This document shows positions 32,046 through 44,700 of a DNA stretch of 64,000 nucleotides, piece after piece. Made by a program: the position numbers and the translations under genes. Origin of the DNA: Syngnathus acus (Eukaryota > Chordata > Actinopteri > Syngnathiformes > Syngnathidae); assembly GCF_901709675.1 (NCBI RefSeq), contig NW_023590236.1:1-64000 (forward strand), written 5' to 3'. How positions within the stretch are numbered: position 1 is the stretch's first letter; every line of letters begins with the position of its first letter. The notes under the pieces were generated by a model, which worked only from the letters and a program-made list of their open reading frames with translations, was not told the origin of the DNA and did not search any database.

Positions 32046-32940
32046 CGACCGGGCGCGGACGCTAACTCACGCCCGGCAGGAGTGCTCGGAGGGCGGATAG
32101 GCTTTCACGGAGGTCCCGCCAGCCGGTCCGCGGGCCATTCAGGGTCCCATACATGACCGGGCGCGGTCTCGAACTCAGGCCCGGCAGGAGTGCTCGGAGG
32201 GCGGATAGGCATTCACGGAGGTACCGCCAGCAGGTCCGCGGGCCATTTAGGGTCCCATACATGACCGGGCGCGGGTCTCGAACTCAGGCCCGGCAGGAGT
32301 GCTCGGAGGGCGGATAGGCATTCACGGAGGTACCGCCAGCAGGTCCGCGGGCCATTTAGGGTCCCATAAGTGACCGGGCGCGGTCTCGAACTCACGCCCG
32401 GCAGGAGTGCTCGGAGGGCGGATAGGCTTTCACGGTGGTACCGCCAGCCGGTCCGCGGGTCATTTAGGGTCCCATAAGTGACAGGGCGCGGTCTCTAACC
32501 CACGCCCGGCAGGAGTGCTCGGAGGGCGGACAGGCTTTCACGGAGCTCCCGCCAGCCGGTCCGCGGGCCATTTAGGGTCCCATAAGTGACCGGGCGCGGT
32601 CTCGAACTCACGCCCGGCAGGAGTGCTCGGAGGGCGGATAGGCTTTCACGGTGGTACCGCCAGCCGGTCCGCGGGCCATTTAGGGTCCCATAAGTGACCG
32701 GGCGCGGTCTCTAACTCAGGCCCGGCAGGAGTGCTCGGACGGCGGATAGGCATTCACGGAGGTACCGCCAGCCGGTCCGCGGGCCAATTAGGGTCCCATA
32801 AGTGACCGGGCGCGGTCTCTAACCCACGCCCGGCAGGAGTGCTCGGAGGGCGGACAGGCTTTCACGGAGCTCCCGCCAGCCGGTCCGCGGGCCAAATAGG
32901 GTCCCATAAGGGACCGGGGGCGGACGCTAAACCACGCACT
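32046..32940 (+). repeat. Satellite B block 1 (forward)
   Basis: About eight monomers of ~108 bp, GC- and CpG-rich, each with CCCGGCAGGAGTGCTCGGAG, the SacII-centred near-palindrome GGTCCGCGGGCC, AGGGTCCCATAAGTGACC, and a hairpin CCGGGCG-(14 nt)-CGCCCGG. First and last monomers have the special forms seen at all A/B borders (GCGGACGCTAACTCACG; GGGGGCGGACGCTAAACCACG). Confidence 0.9.
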
Positions 32941-35248
32941 CAACTCGGCACTCTGAAGCACCCAAGAGCGCTTTTTACTAGAAAACGTGCTCAGCTCGTC
33001 GAGAAAATGCACTCTAAGCAATACAATTAAAAATGCTTATAAAACATAAACCAAACGTTGCAGGTGGTCATTTCTTCATGCGCAGTGATAAACTCGGCAC
33101 TCTGAAGCACCCAAGAGCGCTTTTTACTTTGCCAACCTAACCAGAGTGACGGGAGAGGCACCATCCAGAAAACGTGCTCAGCTCGTCGAGAAAATGCGAT
33201 TTAAGCAATAAAACTAAAAATGCTTATAAAACATAAACCAAACGTTGCAGGTGGTCATTTCTGCATGCGCAGTGATAAACTGGGCACTTTGAAGCCCCCA
33301 AGAGCACTTTTTACTATGCCAACCTAACCAGAGTGACGGGAGAGGCACCATCCAGAAAACGTGCTCAGCTCGTCGAGAAAATGCGATTTAAGCAATAAAA
33401 CAAAAAATGCTTATAAAACATAAACCAAACGTTGCAGGTGGTCATTTCTGCATGCGCAGTGATAAACCCGGCACTCTGAAGCACCCAAGAGCGCTTTTTA
33501 CTAGAAATAGTGCTCAGCTCGTCGAGAAAATGCGATTTAAGCAATAAAACTAAAAATGCTTATAAAACATAAACCAAACGTTGCAGGTGGTCATTTCTGC
33601 ATGCGCAGTGATAAACTGGGCACTCTGAAGCCCCCAAGAGCGCTTTTTACTATGCCAACCTAACCAGAGTGACGGGAGAGGCACCATCCAGAAAACGTGC
33701 TCAGCTCGTCGAGAAAATGCGATTTAAGCAATAAAACAAAAAATGCTTATAAAACATAAACCAAACGTTGCAGGTGGTCATTTCTGCATGCGCAGTGATA
33801 AACCCGGCACTCTGAAGCACCCAAGAGCGCTTTTTACTAGAAATAGTGCTCAGCTCGTCGAGAAAATGCGCTCTAAGCAATACAATTAAAAATGCTCATA
33901 AAACATAAACCAAACGTTGCAGGTGGTCATTTCTTTATGTGCAGTGATAAACTCGGCACTCTGAAGCACCCAAGAGCGCTTTTTACTTTGCCAACCTAAC
34001 CAGAGTGACGGGAGAGGCACCATCCAGAAAACGTGCTCAGCTCGTCGAGAAAATGCGATTTAAGCAATAAAACTAAAAATGCTTATAAAACATAAACCAA
34101 ACGTTGCAGGTGGTCATTTCTGCATGCGCAGTGATAAACTGGGCACTCTGAAGCCCCCAAGAGCGCTTTTTACTATGCCAACCTAACCAGAGTGACGGGA
34201 GAGGCACCATCCAGAAAACGTGCTCAGCTCGTCGAGAAAATGCGATTTAAGCAATAAAACAAAAAATGCTTATAAAACATAAACCAAACGTTGCAGGTGG
34301 TCATTTCTGCATGCGCAGTGATAAACCCGGCACTCTGAAGCACCCAAGAGCGCTTTTTACTAGAAATAGTGCTCAGCTCGTCGAGAAAATGCGCTCTAAG
34401 CAATACAATTAAAAATGCTCATAAAACATAAACCAAACGTTGCAGGTGGTCATTTCTTTATGTGCAGTGATAAACTCGGCACTCTGAAGCACCCAAGAGC
34501 GCTTTTTACTTTGCCAACCTAACCAGAGTGACGGGAGAGGCACCATCCAGAAAACGTGCTCAGCTCGTCGAGAAAATGCGATTTAAGCAATAAAACTAAA
34601 AATGCTTATAAAACATAAACCAAACGTTGCAGGTGGTCATTTCTGCATGCGCAGTGATAAACTGGGCACTCTGAAGCCCCCAAGAGCACTTTTTACTATG
34701 CCAACCTAACCAGAGTGACGGGAGAGGCACCATCCAGAAAACGTGCTCAGCTCGTCGAGAAAATGCGATTTAAGCAATAAAACAAAAAATGCTTATAAAA
34801 CATAAACCAAACGTTGCAGGTGGTCATTTCTGCATGCGCAGTGATAAACCCGGCACTCTGAAGCACCCAAGAGCGCTTTTTACTAGAAATAGTGCTCAGC
34901 TCGTCGAGAAAATGCGCTCTAAGCAATACAATTAAAAATGCTCATAAAACATAAACCAAACGTTGCAGGTGGTCATTTCTTTATGTGCAGTGATAAACTC
35001 GGCACTCTGAAGCACCCAAGAGCGCTTTTTACTTTGCCAACCTAACCAGAGTGACGGGAGAGGCACCATCCAGAAAACGTGCTCAGCTCGTCGAGAAAAT
35101 GCGATTTAAGCAATAAAACTAAAAATGCTTATAAAACATAAACCAAACGTTGCAGGTTGTCATTTCTTCATGCGCAGTGATAAACTCCGCACTCTGAAGG
35201 ACCCAAGAGCTGCTTTTTACTATGCCAACTTAACCACAGTGACGTGAG
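32941..35248 (+). repeat. Satellite A block 2 (forward, ~523-bp higher-order repeat)
   Basis: Same monomers as block 1. The monomer order repeats as 188 + 188 + 148/149 bp: for example the TTTGCCAACC landmark recurs at 33985, 34509 and 35032. The first monomer joins block B at CAACTCGGCACTC and the last joins the next B block in the same variant form as at 32040. Confidence 0.9.
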
Positions 35249-35930
35249 GCGACCGGGCGCGGACGCTAACTCACGCCCGGCAAGAGCGCTCGGAAGGCGG
35301 ATAGGCTTTCACGGAAGCCCCGCCAGCAGGTCCGCGGGCCATTTAGGGTCCCATAAGTGACCGTGCGCGGTCTCTAACTCACGCCCGGCAGGAGTGCTCG
35401 GAGGGCGGATAGGCTTTCACGGAGGTACCGCCAGCCGGTCCGCGGGCTATTTAGGGTCCCATAACTGACCGGGCGCGGTCTCTAACCCACGCCCGGCAGG
35501 AGTGCTCGGAGGGCGGATAGGCATTCACGGAGGTCCCGCCAGCCGGTCCGCGGGCCATTCAGGGTCCCATACATGACCGGGCGCGGTCTCTAACCCACGC
35601 CCGGCGGGAGTGCTCGGAGGGCGGATAGGCATCCACGGACGTCCCGCCAGCCGGTCCGCGGGCCATTCAGGGTCCCATACATGACCGGGCGTAGTCTCGA
35701 ACTCAGGCCCGGCAGGAGTGCTCGGAGGGCGGATAGGCATTCACGGAAGTACCGCCAGCAGGTCCGCGGGCCATTTAGGGTCCCATAAGTGACCGGGCGC
35801 GGTCTCGAACTCACGCCCGGAAGGAGTGCTCGGAGGGCGGATAGGCTTTCACGGTGGTACCGCCAGCCGGTCCGCGGGCCATTTAGGGTCCCATAAGTGA
35901 CCGGGCGCGGTCTCTAACCCACGCCCGGCA
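35249..35930 (+). repeat. Satellite B block 2 (forward), ends at a polarity switch
   Basis: About six B monomers, including ones with ATACATGACC and CATCCACGGACGTCC variants that recur inverted at about 37860-38000 and 46820-46990. It breaks off inside a monomer at CGCCCGGCA, after which satellite A follows in the opposite orientation. Confidence 0.9.
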
Positions 35931-37306
35931 GTGAATAAGAAATGACCACCTGCAACGTTTGGTTTATGTTTTATGAGCATTTTTAATTGTATTGCTTAGA
36001 GCGCATTTTCTCGACGAGCTGAGCACTATTTCTAGTAAAAAGCGCTCTTGGGTGCTTCAGAGTGCCGGGTTTATCACTGCGCATGCAGAAATGACCACCT
36101 GCAACGTTTGGTTTATGTTTTATAAGCATTTTTTGTTTTATTGCTTAAATCGCATTTTCTCGACGAGCTGAGCACGTTTTCTGGATGGTGCCTCTCCCGT
36201 CACTCTGGTTAGGTTGGCATAGTAAAAAGTGCTCTTGGGGGCTTCAGAGTGCCCAGTTTATCACTGCGCATGCAGAAATGACCACCTGCAACGTTTGGTT
36301 TATGTTTTATAAGCATTTTTTGTTTTATTGCTTAAATCGCATTTTCTCGACGAGCTGAGCACGTTTTCTGGATGGTGCCTCTCCCGTCACTCTGGTTAGG
36401 TTGGCATAGTAAAAAGCGCTCTTGGGGGCTTCAGAGTGCCCAGTTTATCACTGCGCATGCAGAAATGACCACCTGCAACGTTTGGTTTATGTTTTATAAG
36501 CATTTTTAGTTTTATTGCTTAAATCGCATTTTCTCGACGAGCTGAGCACGTTTTCTGGATGGTGCCTCTCCCGTCACTCTGGTTAGGTTGGCAAAGTAAA
36601 AAGCGCTCTTGGGTGCTTCAGAGTGCCGAGTTTATCACTGCACATAAAGAAATGACCACCTGCAACGTTTGGTTTATGTTTTATGAGCATTTTTAATTGT
36701 ATTGCTTAGAGCGCATTTTCTCGACGAGCTGAGCACTATTTCTAGTAAAAAGCGCTCTTGGGTGCTTCAGAGTGCCGGGTTTATCACTGCGCATGCAGAA
36801 ATGACCACCTGCAACGTTTGGTTTATGTTTTATAAGCATTTTTTGTTTTATTGCTTAAATCGCATTTTCTCGACGAGCTGAGCACGTTTTCTGGATGGTG
36901 CCTCTCCCGTCACTCTGGTTAGGTTGGCATAGTAAAAAGTGCTCTTGGGGGCTTCAGAGTGCCCAGTTTATCACTGCGCATGCAGAAATGACCACCTGCA
37001 ACGTTTGGTTTATGTTTTATAAGCATTTTTAGTTTTATTGCTTAAATCGAATTTTCTCGACGAGCTGAGCACGTTTTCTGGATGGTGCCTCTCCCGTCAC
37101 TCTGGTTAGGTTGGCAAAGTAAAAAGCGCTCTTGGGTGCTTCAGAGTGCCGAGTTTATCACTGCGCATGAAGAAATGACCACCTGCAACGTTTGGTTTAT
37201 GTTTTATAAGCATTTTTAATTGTATTGCTTAGAGTGCATTTTCTCGACGAGCTGAGCACGTTTTCTAGTAAAAAGCGCTCTTGGGTGCTTCAGAGTGCCG
37301 AGTTGA
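35931..37306 (-). repeat. Satellite A block 3 (inverted)
   Basis: Monomers read as in blocks 1-2 but on the minus strand. The block starts mid-monomer (TGAATAAGAAATGACCACC) right at the polarity switch and ends at the standard border GAGTTGAGTGCGTGG. Confidence 0.9.
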
Positions 37307-38634
37307 GTGCGTGGTTTAGCGTCCGCCCCCGGTCCCTTATGGGACCCTATTTGGCCCGCGGACCGGCTGGCGGGAGCTCCGTGAATGCCTATCCGCCGTC
37401 CGAGCACTCCTGCCGGGCCTGAGTTAGAGACCGCGCCCGGTCACTTATGGGACCCTAATGGCCCGCGGACCGGCTGGCGGTACCACCGTGAATGCCTATC
37501 CGCCCTCCGAGCACTCCTGCCGGGCGTGAGTTCGAGACCGCGCCCGGTCACTTATGGGACCCTAAATGGCCCGCGGACCGGCTGGCGGGAGCTCCGTGAA
37601 AGCCTGTCCGCCCTCCGAGCACTCCTGCCGGGCGTGGGTTAGAGACCGCGCCCGGTCACTTATGGGACCCTAAATGGCCCGCGGACCGGCTGGCGGTACC
37701 ACCGTGAAAGCCTATCCGCCCTCCGAGCACTCCTGCCGGGCGTGAGTTCGAGACCGCGCCCGGTCACTTATGGGACCCTAAATGGCCCGCGGACCTGCTG
37801 GCGGTACCTCCGTGAATGCCTATCCGCCCTCCGAGCACTCCTGCCGGGCCTGAGTTCGAGACCGCGCCCGGTCATGTATGGGACCCTGAATGGCCCGCGG
37901 ACCGGCTGGCGGGACGTCCGTGGATGCCTATCCGCCCTCCGAGCACTCCCGCCGGGCGTGGGTTAGAGACCGCGCCCGGTCATGTATGGGACCCTGAATG
38001 GCCCGCGGACCGGCTGGCGGGACCTCCGTGAATGCCTATCCGCCCTCCGAGCACTCCTGCCGGGCGTGGGTTAGAGACCGCGCCCGGTCAGTTATGGGAC
38101 CCTAAATAGCCCGCGGACCGGCTGGCGGGACCTCCGTGAATGCCTATCCGCCCTCCGAGCACTCCTGCCGGTCCTGAGTTTGAGACCGCGCCCGGTCAGT
38201 TATGGGACCCTAAATAGCCCGCGGACCGGCTGGCGGGACTTCCGTGAATGCCTATCCGCCCTCCGAGCACTCCTGCCGGGCCTGAGTTTGAGACCGCGCC
38301 CGGTCAGTTATGGGACCCTAAATAGCCCGCGGACCGGCTGGCGGGACCTCCGTGAATGCCTATCCGCCCTCCGAGCACTCCTGCCGGGCGTGGGTTTGAG
38401 ACCGCGCCCGGTCAGTTATGGGACCCTAAATAGCCCGCGGACCGGCTGGCGGTACCTCCGTGAAAGCCTATCCGCCCTCCGAGCACTCCTGCCGGGCGTG
38501 AGGTAGAGACCGCGCACGGTCACTTATGGGACCCTAAATGGCCCGCGGACCTGCTGGCGGGGCTTCCGTGAAAGCCTATCCGCCTTCCGAGCGCTCTTGC
38601 CGGGCGTGAGTTAGCGTCCGCGCCCGGTCGCCTC
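37307..38634 (-). repeat. Satellite B block 3 (inverted)
   Basis: About twelve B monomers on the minus strand, with the standard border monomers at both ends. The order of variants (TCATGTATGGG, GACGTCCGTGGATGCC, TAAATAGCCC) is shared with block 5, so the whole block was copied as a unit. Chance open frames arise because the monomers lack stops in one frame. Confidence 0.9.
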
Positions 38635-40751
38635 ACGTCACTGTGGTTAAGTTGGCATAGTAAAAAGCGCTCTTGGGTCCTTCAGAGTGCGGAGTTTATC
38701 ACTGCGCATGAAGAAATGACAACCTGCAACGTTTGGTTTATGTTTTATAAGCATTTTTAGTTTTATTGCTTAAATCGCATTTTCTCGACGAGCTGAGCAC
38801 GTTTTCTGGATGGTGCCTCTCCCGTCACTCTGGTTAGGTTGGCAAAGTAAAAAGCGCTCTTGGGTGCTTCAGAGTGCCGAGTTTATCACTGCACATAAAG
38901 AAATGACCACCTGCAACGTTTGGTTTATGTTTTATGAGCATTTTTAATTGTATTGCTTAGAGCGCATTTTCTCGACGAGCTGAGCACTATTTCTAGTAAA
39001 AAGCGCTCTTGGGTGCTTCAGAGTGCCGGGTTTATCACTGCGCATGCAGAAATGACCACCTGCAACGTTTGGTTTATGTTTTATAAGCATTTTTTGTTTT
39101 ATTGCTTAAATCGCATTTTCTCGACGAGCTGAGCACGTTTTCTGGATGGTGCCTCTCCCGTCACTCTGGTTAGGTTGGCATAGTAAAAAGCGCTCTTGGG
39201 GGCTTCAGAGTGCCCAGTTTATCACTGCGCATGCAGAAATGACCACCTGCAACGTTTGGTTTATGTTTTATAAGCATTTTTAGTTTTATTGCTTAAATCG
39301 CATTTTCTCGACGAGCTGAGCACGTTTTCTGGATGGTGCCTCTCCCGTCACTCTGGTTAGGTTGGCAAAGTAAAAAGCGCTCTTGGGTGCTTCAGAGTGC
39401 CGAGTTTATCACTGCACATAAAGAAATGACCACCTGCAACGTTTGGTTTATGTTTTATGAGCATTTTTAATTGTATTGCTTAGAGCGCATTTTCTCGACG
39501 AGCTGAGCACTATTTCTAGTAAAAAGCGCTCTTGGGTGCTTCAGAGTGCCGGGTTTATCACTGCGCATGCAGAAATGACCACCTGCAACGTTTGGTTTAT
39601 GTTTTATAAGCATTTTTTGTTTTATTGCTTAAATCGCATTTTCTCGACGAGCTGAGCACGTTTTCTGGATGGTGCCTCTCCCGTCACTCTGGTTAGGTTG
39701 GCAAAGTAAAAAGCGCTCTTGGGGGCTTCAGAGTGCCCAGTTTATCACTGCACATAAAGAAATGACCACCTGCAACGTTTGGTTTATGTTTTATGAGCAT
39801 TTTTAATTGTATTGCTTAGAGCGCATTTTCTCGACGAGCTGAGCACTATTTCTAGTAAAAAGCGCTCTTGGGTGCTTCAGAGTGCCGGGTTTATCACTGC
39901 GCATGCAGAAATGACCACCTGCAACGTTTGGTTTATGTTTTATAAGCATTTTTTGTTTTATTGCTTAAATCGCATTTTCTCGACGAGCTGAGCACGTTTT
40001 CTGGATGGTGCCTCTCCCGTCACTCTGGTTAGGTTGGCATAGTAAAAAGCGCTCTTGGGGGCTTCAGAGTGCCCAGTTTATCACTGCGCATGCAGAAATG
40101 ACCACCTGCAACGTTTGGTTTATGTTTTATAAGCATTTTTAGTTTTATTGCTTAAATCGCATTTTCTCGACGAGCTGAGCACGTTTTCTGGATGGTGCCT
40201 CTCCCGTCACTCTGGTTAGGTTGGCAAAGTAAAAAGCGCTCTTGGGTGCTTCAGAGTGCCGAGTTTATCACTGCACATAAAGAAATGACCACCTGCAACG
40301 TTTGGTTTATGTTTTATGAGCATTTTTAATTGTATTGCTTAGAGCGCATTTTCTCGACGAGCTGAGCACTATTTCTAGTAAAAAGCGCTCTTGGGTGCTT
40401 CAGAGTGCCGGGTTTATCACTGCGCATGCAGAAATGACCACCTGCAACGTTTGGTTTATGTTTTATAAGCATTTTTTGTTTTATTGCTTAAATCGCATTT
40501 TCTCGACGAGCTGAGCACGTTTTCTGGATGGTGCCTCTCCCGTCACTCTGGTTAGGTTGGCATAGTAAAAAGCGCTCTTGGGGGCTTCAGAGTGCCCAGT
40601 TTATCACTGCGCATGCAGAAATGACCACCTGCAACGTTTGGTTTATGTTTCATAAGCATTTTTAGTTTTATTGCTTAAATCGCATTTTCTCGACGAGCTG
40701 AGCACGTTTTCTAGTAAAAAGCGCTCTTGGGTGCTTCAGAGTACCGAGTTG
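38635..40751 (-). repeat. Satellite A block 4 (inverted)
   Basis: About four ~523-bp higher-order units on the minus strand, one shortened near 39700-39760 where two monomer types are fused (GGGGGCTTCAGAGTGCCCAG followed by CACATAAAG). Standard B borders on both sides. Confidence 0.9.
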
Positions 40752-41757
40752 AGTGCGTGGTTTAGCGTCCGCCCCCGGTCCCTTATGGGACCCTATTTGG
40801 CCCGCGGACCGGCTGGCGGGAGCTCCGTGAAAGCCTGTCCGCCCTCCGAGCACTCCTGCCGGGCGTGGGTTAGAGACCGCGCCCGGTCACTTATGGGACC
40901 CTAATTGGCCCGCGGACCGGCTGGCGGTACCTCCGTGAATGCCTATCCGCCGTCCGAGCACTCCTGCCGGGCCTGAGTTAGAGACCGCGCCCGGTCACTT
41001 ATGGGACCCTAAATGGCCCGCGGACCGGCTGGCGGTACCACCGTGAAAGCCTATCCGCCCTCCGAGCACTCCTGCCGGGCGTGAGTTCGAGACCGCGCCC
41101 GGTCACTTATGGGACCCTAAATGGCCCGCGGACCTGCTGGCGGGAGCTCCGTGAAAGCCTGTCCGCCCTCCGAGCACTCCTGCCGGGCGTGGGTTAGAGA
41201 CCGCGCCCGGTCACTTATGGGACCCTAAATGGCCCGCGGACCGGCTGGCGGTACCATCCGTGAATGCCTATCCGCCCTCCGAGCACTCCTGCCGGGCCTG
41301 AGTTTGAGACCGCGCCCGGTCAGTTATGGGACCCTAAATAGCCCGCGGACCGGCTGGCGGGACCTTCCGTGAATGCCTATCCGCCCTCCGAGCACTCCTG
41401 CCGGGCCTGAGTTTGAGACCGCGCCCGGTCAGTTATGGGACCCTAATAGCCCGCGGACCGGCTGGCGGGACTTCCGTGAATGCCTATCCGCCCTCCGAGC
41501 ACTCCTGCCGGGCGTGGGTTTGAGACCGCGCCCGGTCAGTTATGGGACCCTAAATAGCCCGCGGACCGGCTGGCGGTACCTCCGTGAAAGCCTATCCGCC
41601 CTCCGAGCACTCCTGCCGGGCGTGAGTTAGAGACCGCGCACGGTCACTTATGGGACCCTAAATGGCCCGCGGACCTGCTGGCGGGGCTTCCGTGAAAGCC
41701 TATCCGCCTTCCGAGCGCTCTTGCCGGGCGTGAGTTAGCGTCCGCGCCCGGTCGCCT
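40752..41757 (-). repeat. Satellite B block 4 (inverted)
   Basis: About nine B monomers. From the left border the monomer order closely mirrors forward block 1 (32940 backwards), so the two are near-identical inverted copies over several hundred bases. Confidence 0.9.
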
Positions 41758-44700
41758 CACGTCACTGTGGTTAAGTTGGCATAGTAAAAAGCGCTCTTGG
41801 GTCCTTCAGAGTGCGGAGTTTATCACTGCGCATGAAGAAATGACAACCTGCAACGTTTGGTTTATGTTTTATAAGCATTTTTAGTTTTATTGCTTAAATC
41901 GCATTTTCTCGACGAGCTGAGCACGTTTTCTGGATGGTGCCTCTCCCGTCACTCTGGTTAGGTTGGCAAAGTAAAAAGCGCTCTTGGGTGCTTCAGAGTG
42001 CCGAGTTTATCACTGCACATAAAGAAATGACCACCTGCAACGTTTGGTTTATGTTTTATGAGCATTTTTAATTGTATTGCTTAGAGCGCATTTTCTCGAC
42101 GAGCTGAGCACTATTTCTAGTAAAAAGCGCTCTTGGGTGCTTCAGAGTGCCGGGTTTATCACTGCGCATGCAGAAATGACCACCTGCAACGTTTGGTTTA
42201 TGTTTTATAAGCATTTTTTGTTTTATTGCTTAAATCGCATTTTCTCGACGAGCTGAGCACGTTTTCTGGATGGTGCCTCTCCCGTCACTCTGGTTAGGTT
42301 GGCATAGTAAAAAGCGCTCTTGGGGGCTTCAGAGTGCCCAGTTTATCACTGCGCATGCAGAAATGACCACCTGCAACGTTTGGTTTATGTTTTATAAGCA
42401 TTTTTAGTTTTATTGCTTAAATCGCATTTTCTCGACGAGCTGAGCACGTTTTCTGGATGGTGCCTCTCCCGTCACTCTGGTTAGGTTGGCAAAGTAAAAA
42501 GCGCTCTTGGGTGCTTCAGAGTGCCGAGTTTATCACTGCACATAAAGAAATGACCACCTGCAACGTTTGGTTTATGTTTTATGAGCATTTTAATTGTATT
42601 GCTTAGAGCGCATTTTCTCGACGAGCTGAGCACTATTTCTAGTAAAAAGCGCTCTTGGGTGCTTCAGAGTGCCGGGTTTATCACTGCGCATGCAGAAATG
42701 ACCACCTGCAACGTTTGGTTTATGTTTTATAAGCATTTTTTGTTTTATTGCTTAAATCGCATTTTCTCGACGAGCTGAGCACGTTTTCTGGATGGTGCCT
42801 CTCCCGTCACTCTGGTTAGGTTGGCATAGTAAAAAGTGCTCTTGGGTGCTTCAGAGTGCCGAGTTTATCACTGCACATAAAGAAATGACCACCTGCAACG
42901 TTTGGTTTATGTTTTATGAGCATTTTTAATTGTATTGCTTAGAGCGCATTTTCGCGACGAGCTGAGCACTATTTCTAGTAAAAAGCGCTCTTGGGTGCTT
43001 CAGAGTGCCGGGTTTATCACTGCGCATGCAGAAATGACCACCTGCAACGTTTGGTTTATGTTTTATAAGCATTTTTTGTTTTATTGCTTAAATCGCATTT
43101 TCTCGACGAGCTGAGCACGTTTTCTGGATGGTGCCTCTCCCGTCACTCTGGTTAGGTTGGCATAGTAAAAAGCGCTCTTGGGGGCTTCAGAGTGCCCAGT
43201 TTATCACTGCGCATGCAGAAATGACCACCTGCAACGTTTGGTTTATGTTTTATAAGCATTTTTAGTTTTATTGCTTAAATCGCATTTTCTCGACGAGCTG
43301 AGCACGTTTTCTGGATGGTGCCTCTCCCGTCACTCTGGTTAGGTTGGCAAAGTAAAAAGCGCTCTTGGGTGCTTCAGAGTGCCGAGTTTATCACTGCACA
43401 TAAAGAAATGACCACCTGCAACGTTTGGTTTATGTTTTATGAGCATTTTTAATTGTATTGCTTAGAGCGCATTTTCTCGACGAGCTGAGCACTATTTCTA
43501 GTAAAAAGCGCTCTTGGGTGCTTCAGAGTGCCGGGTTTATCACTGCGCATGCAGAAATGACCACCTGCAACGTTTGGTTTATGTTTTATAAGCATTTTTT
43601 GTTTTATTGCTTAAATCGCATTTTCTCGACGAGCTGAGCACGTTTTCTGGATGGTGCCTCTCCCGTCACTCTGGTTAGGTTGGCATAGTAAAAAGCGCTC
43701 TTGGGGGCTTCAGAGTGCCCAGTTTATCACTGCGCATGCAGAAATGACCACCTGCAACGTTTGGTTTATGTTTTATAAGCATTTTTAGTTTTATTGCTTA
43801 AATCGCATTTTCTCGACGAGCTGAGCACGTTTTCTGGATGGTGCCTCTCCCGTCACTCTGGTTAGGTTGGCAAAGTAAAAAGCGCTCTTGGGTGCTTCAG
43901 AGTGCCGAGTTTATCACTGCACATAAAGAAATGACCACCTGCAACGTTTGGTTTATGTTTTATGAGCATTTTTAATTGTATTGCTTAGAGCGCATTTTCT
44001 CGACGAGCTGAGCACTATTTCTAGTAAAAAGCGCTCTTGGGTGCTTCAGAGTGCCGGGTTTATCACTGCGCATGCAGAAATGACCACCTGCAACGTTTGG
44101 TTTATGTTTTATAAGCATTTTTTGTTTTATTGCTTAAATCGCATTTTCTCGACGAGCTGAGCACGTTTTCTGGATGGTGCCTCTCCCGTCACTCTGGTTA
44201 GGTTGGCATAGTAAAAAGCGCTCTTGGGGGCTTCAGAGTGCCCAGTTTATCACTGCGCATGCAGAAATGACCACCTGCAACGTTTGGTTTATGTTTTATA
44301 AGCATTTTTAGTTTTATTGCTTAAATCGCATTTTCTCGACGAGCTGAGCACGTTTTCTGGATGGTGCCTCTCCCGTCACTCTGGTTAGGTTGGCAAAGTA
44401 AAAAGCGCTCTTGGGTGCTTCAGAGTGCCGAGTTTATCACTGCACATAAAGAAATGACCACCTGCAACGTTTGGTTTATGTTTTATGAGCATTTTTAATT
44501 GTATTGCTTAGAGCGCATTTTCTCGACGAGCTGAGCACTATTTCTAGTAAAAAGCGCTCTTGGGTGCTTCAGAGTGCCGGGTTTATCACTGCGCATGCAG
44601 AAATGACCACCTGCAACGTTTGGTTTATGTTTTATAAGCATTTTTTCGTTTTATTGCTTAAATCGCATTTTCTCGACGAGCTGAGCACGTTTTCTGGATG

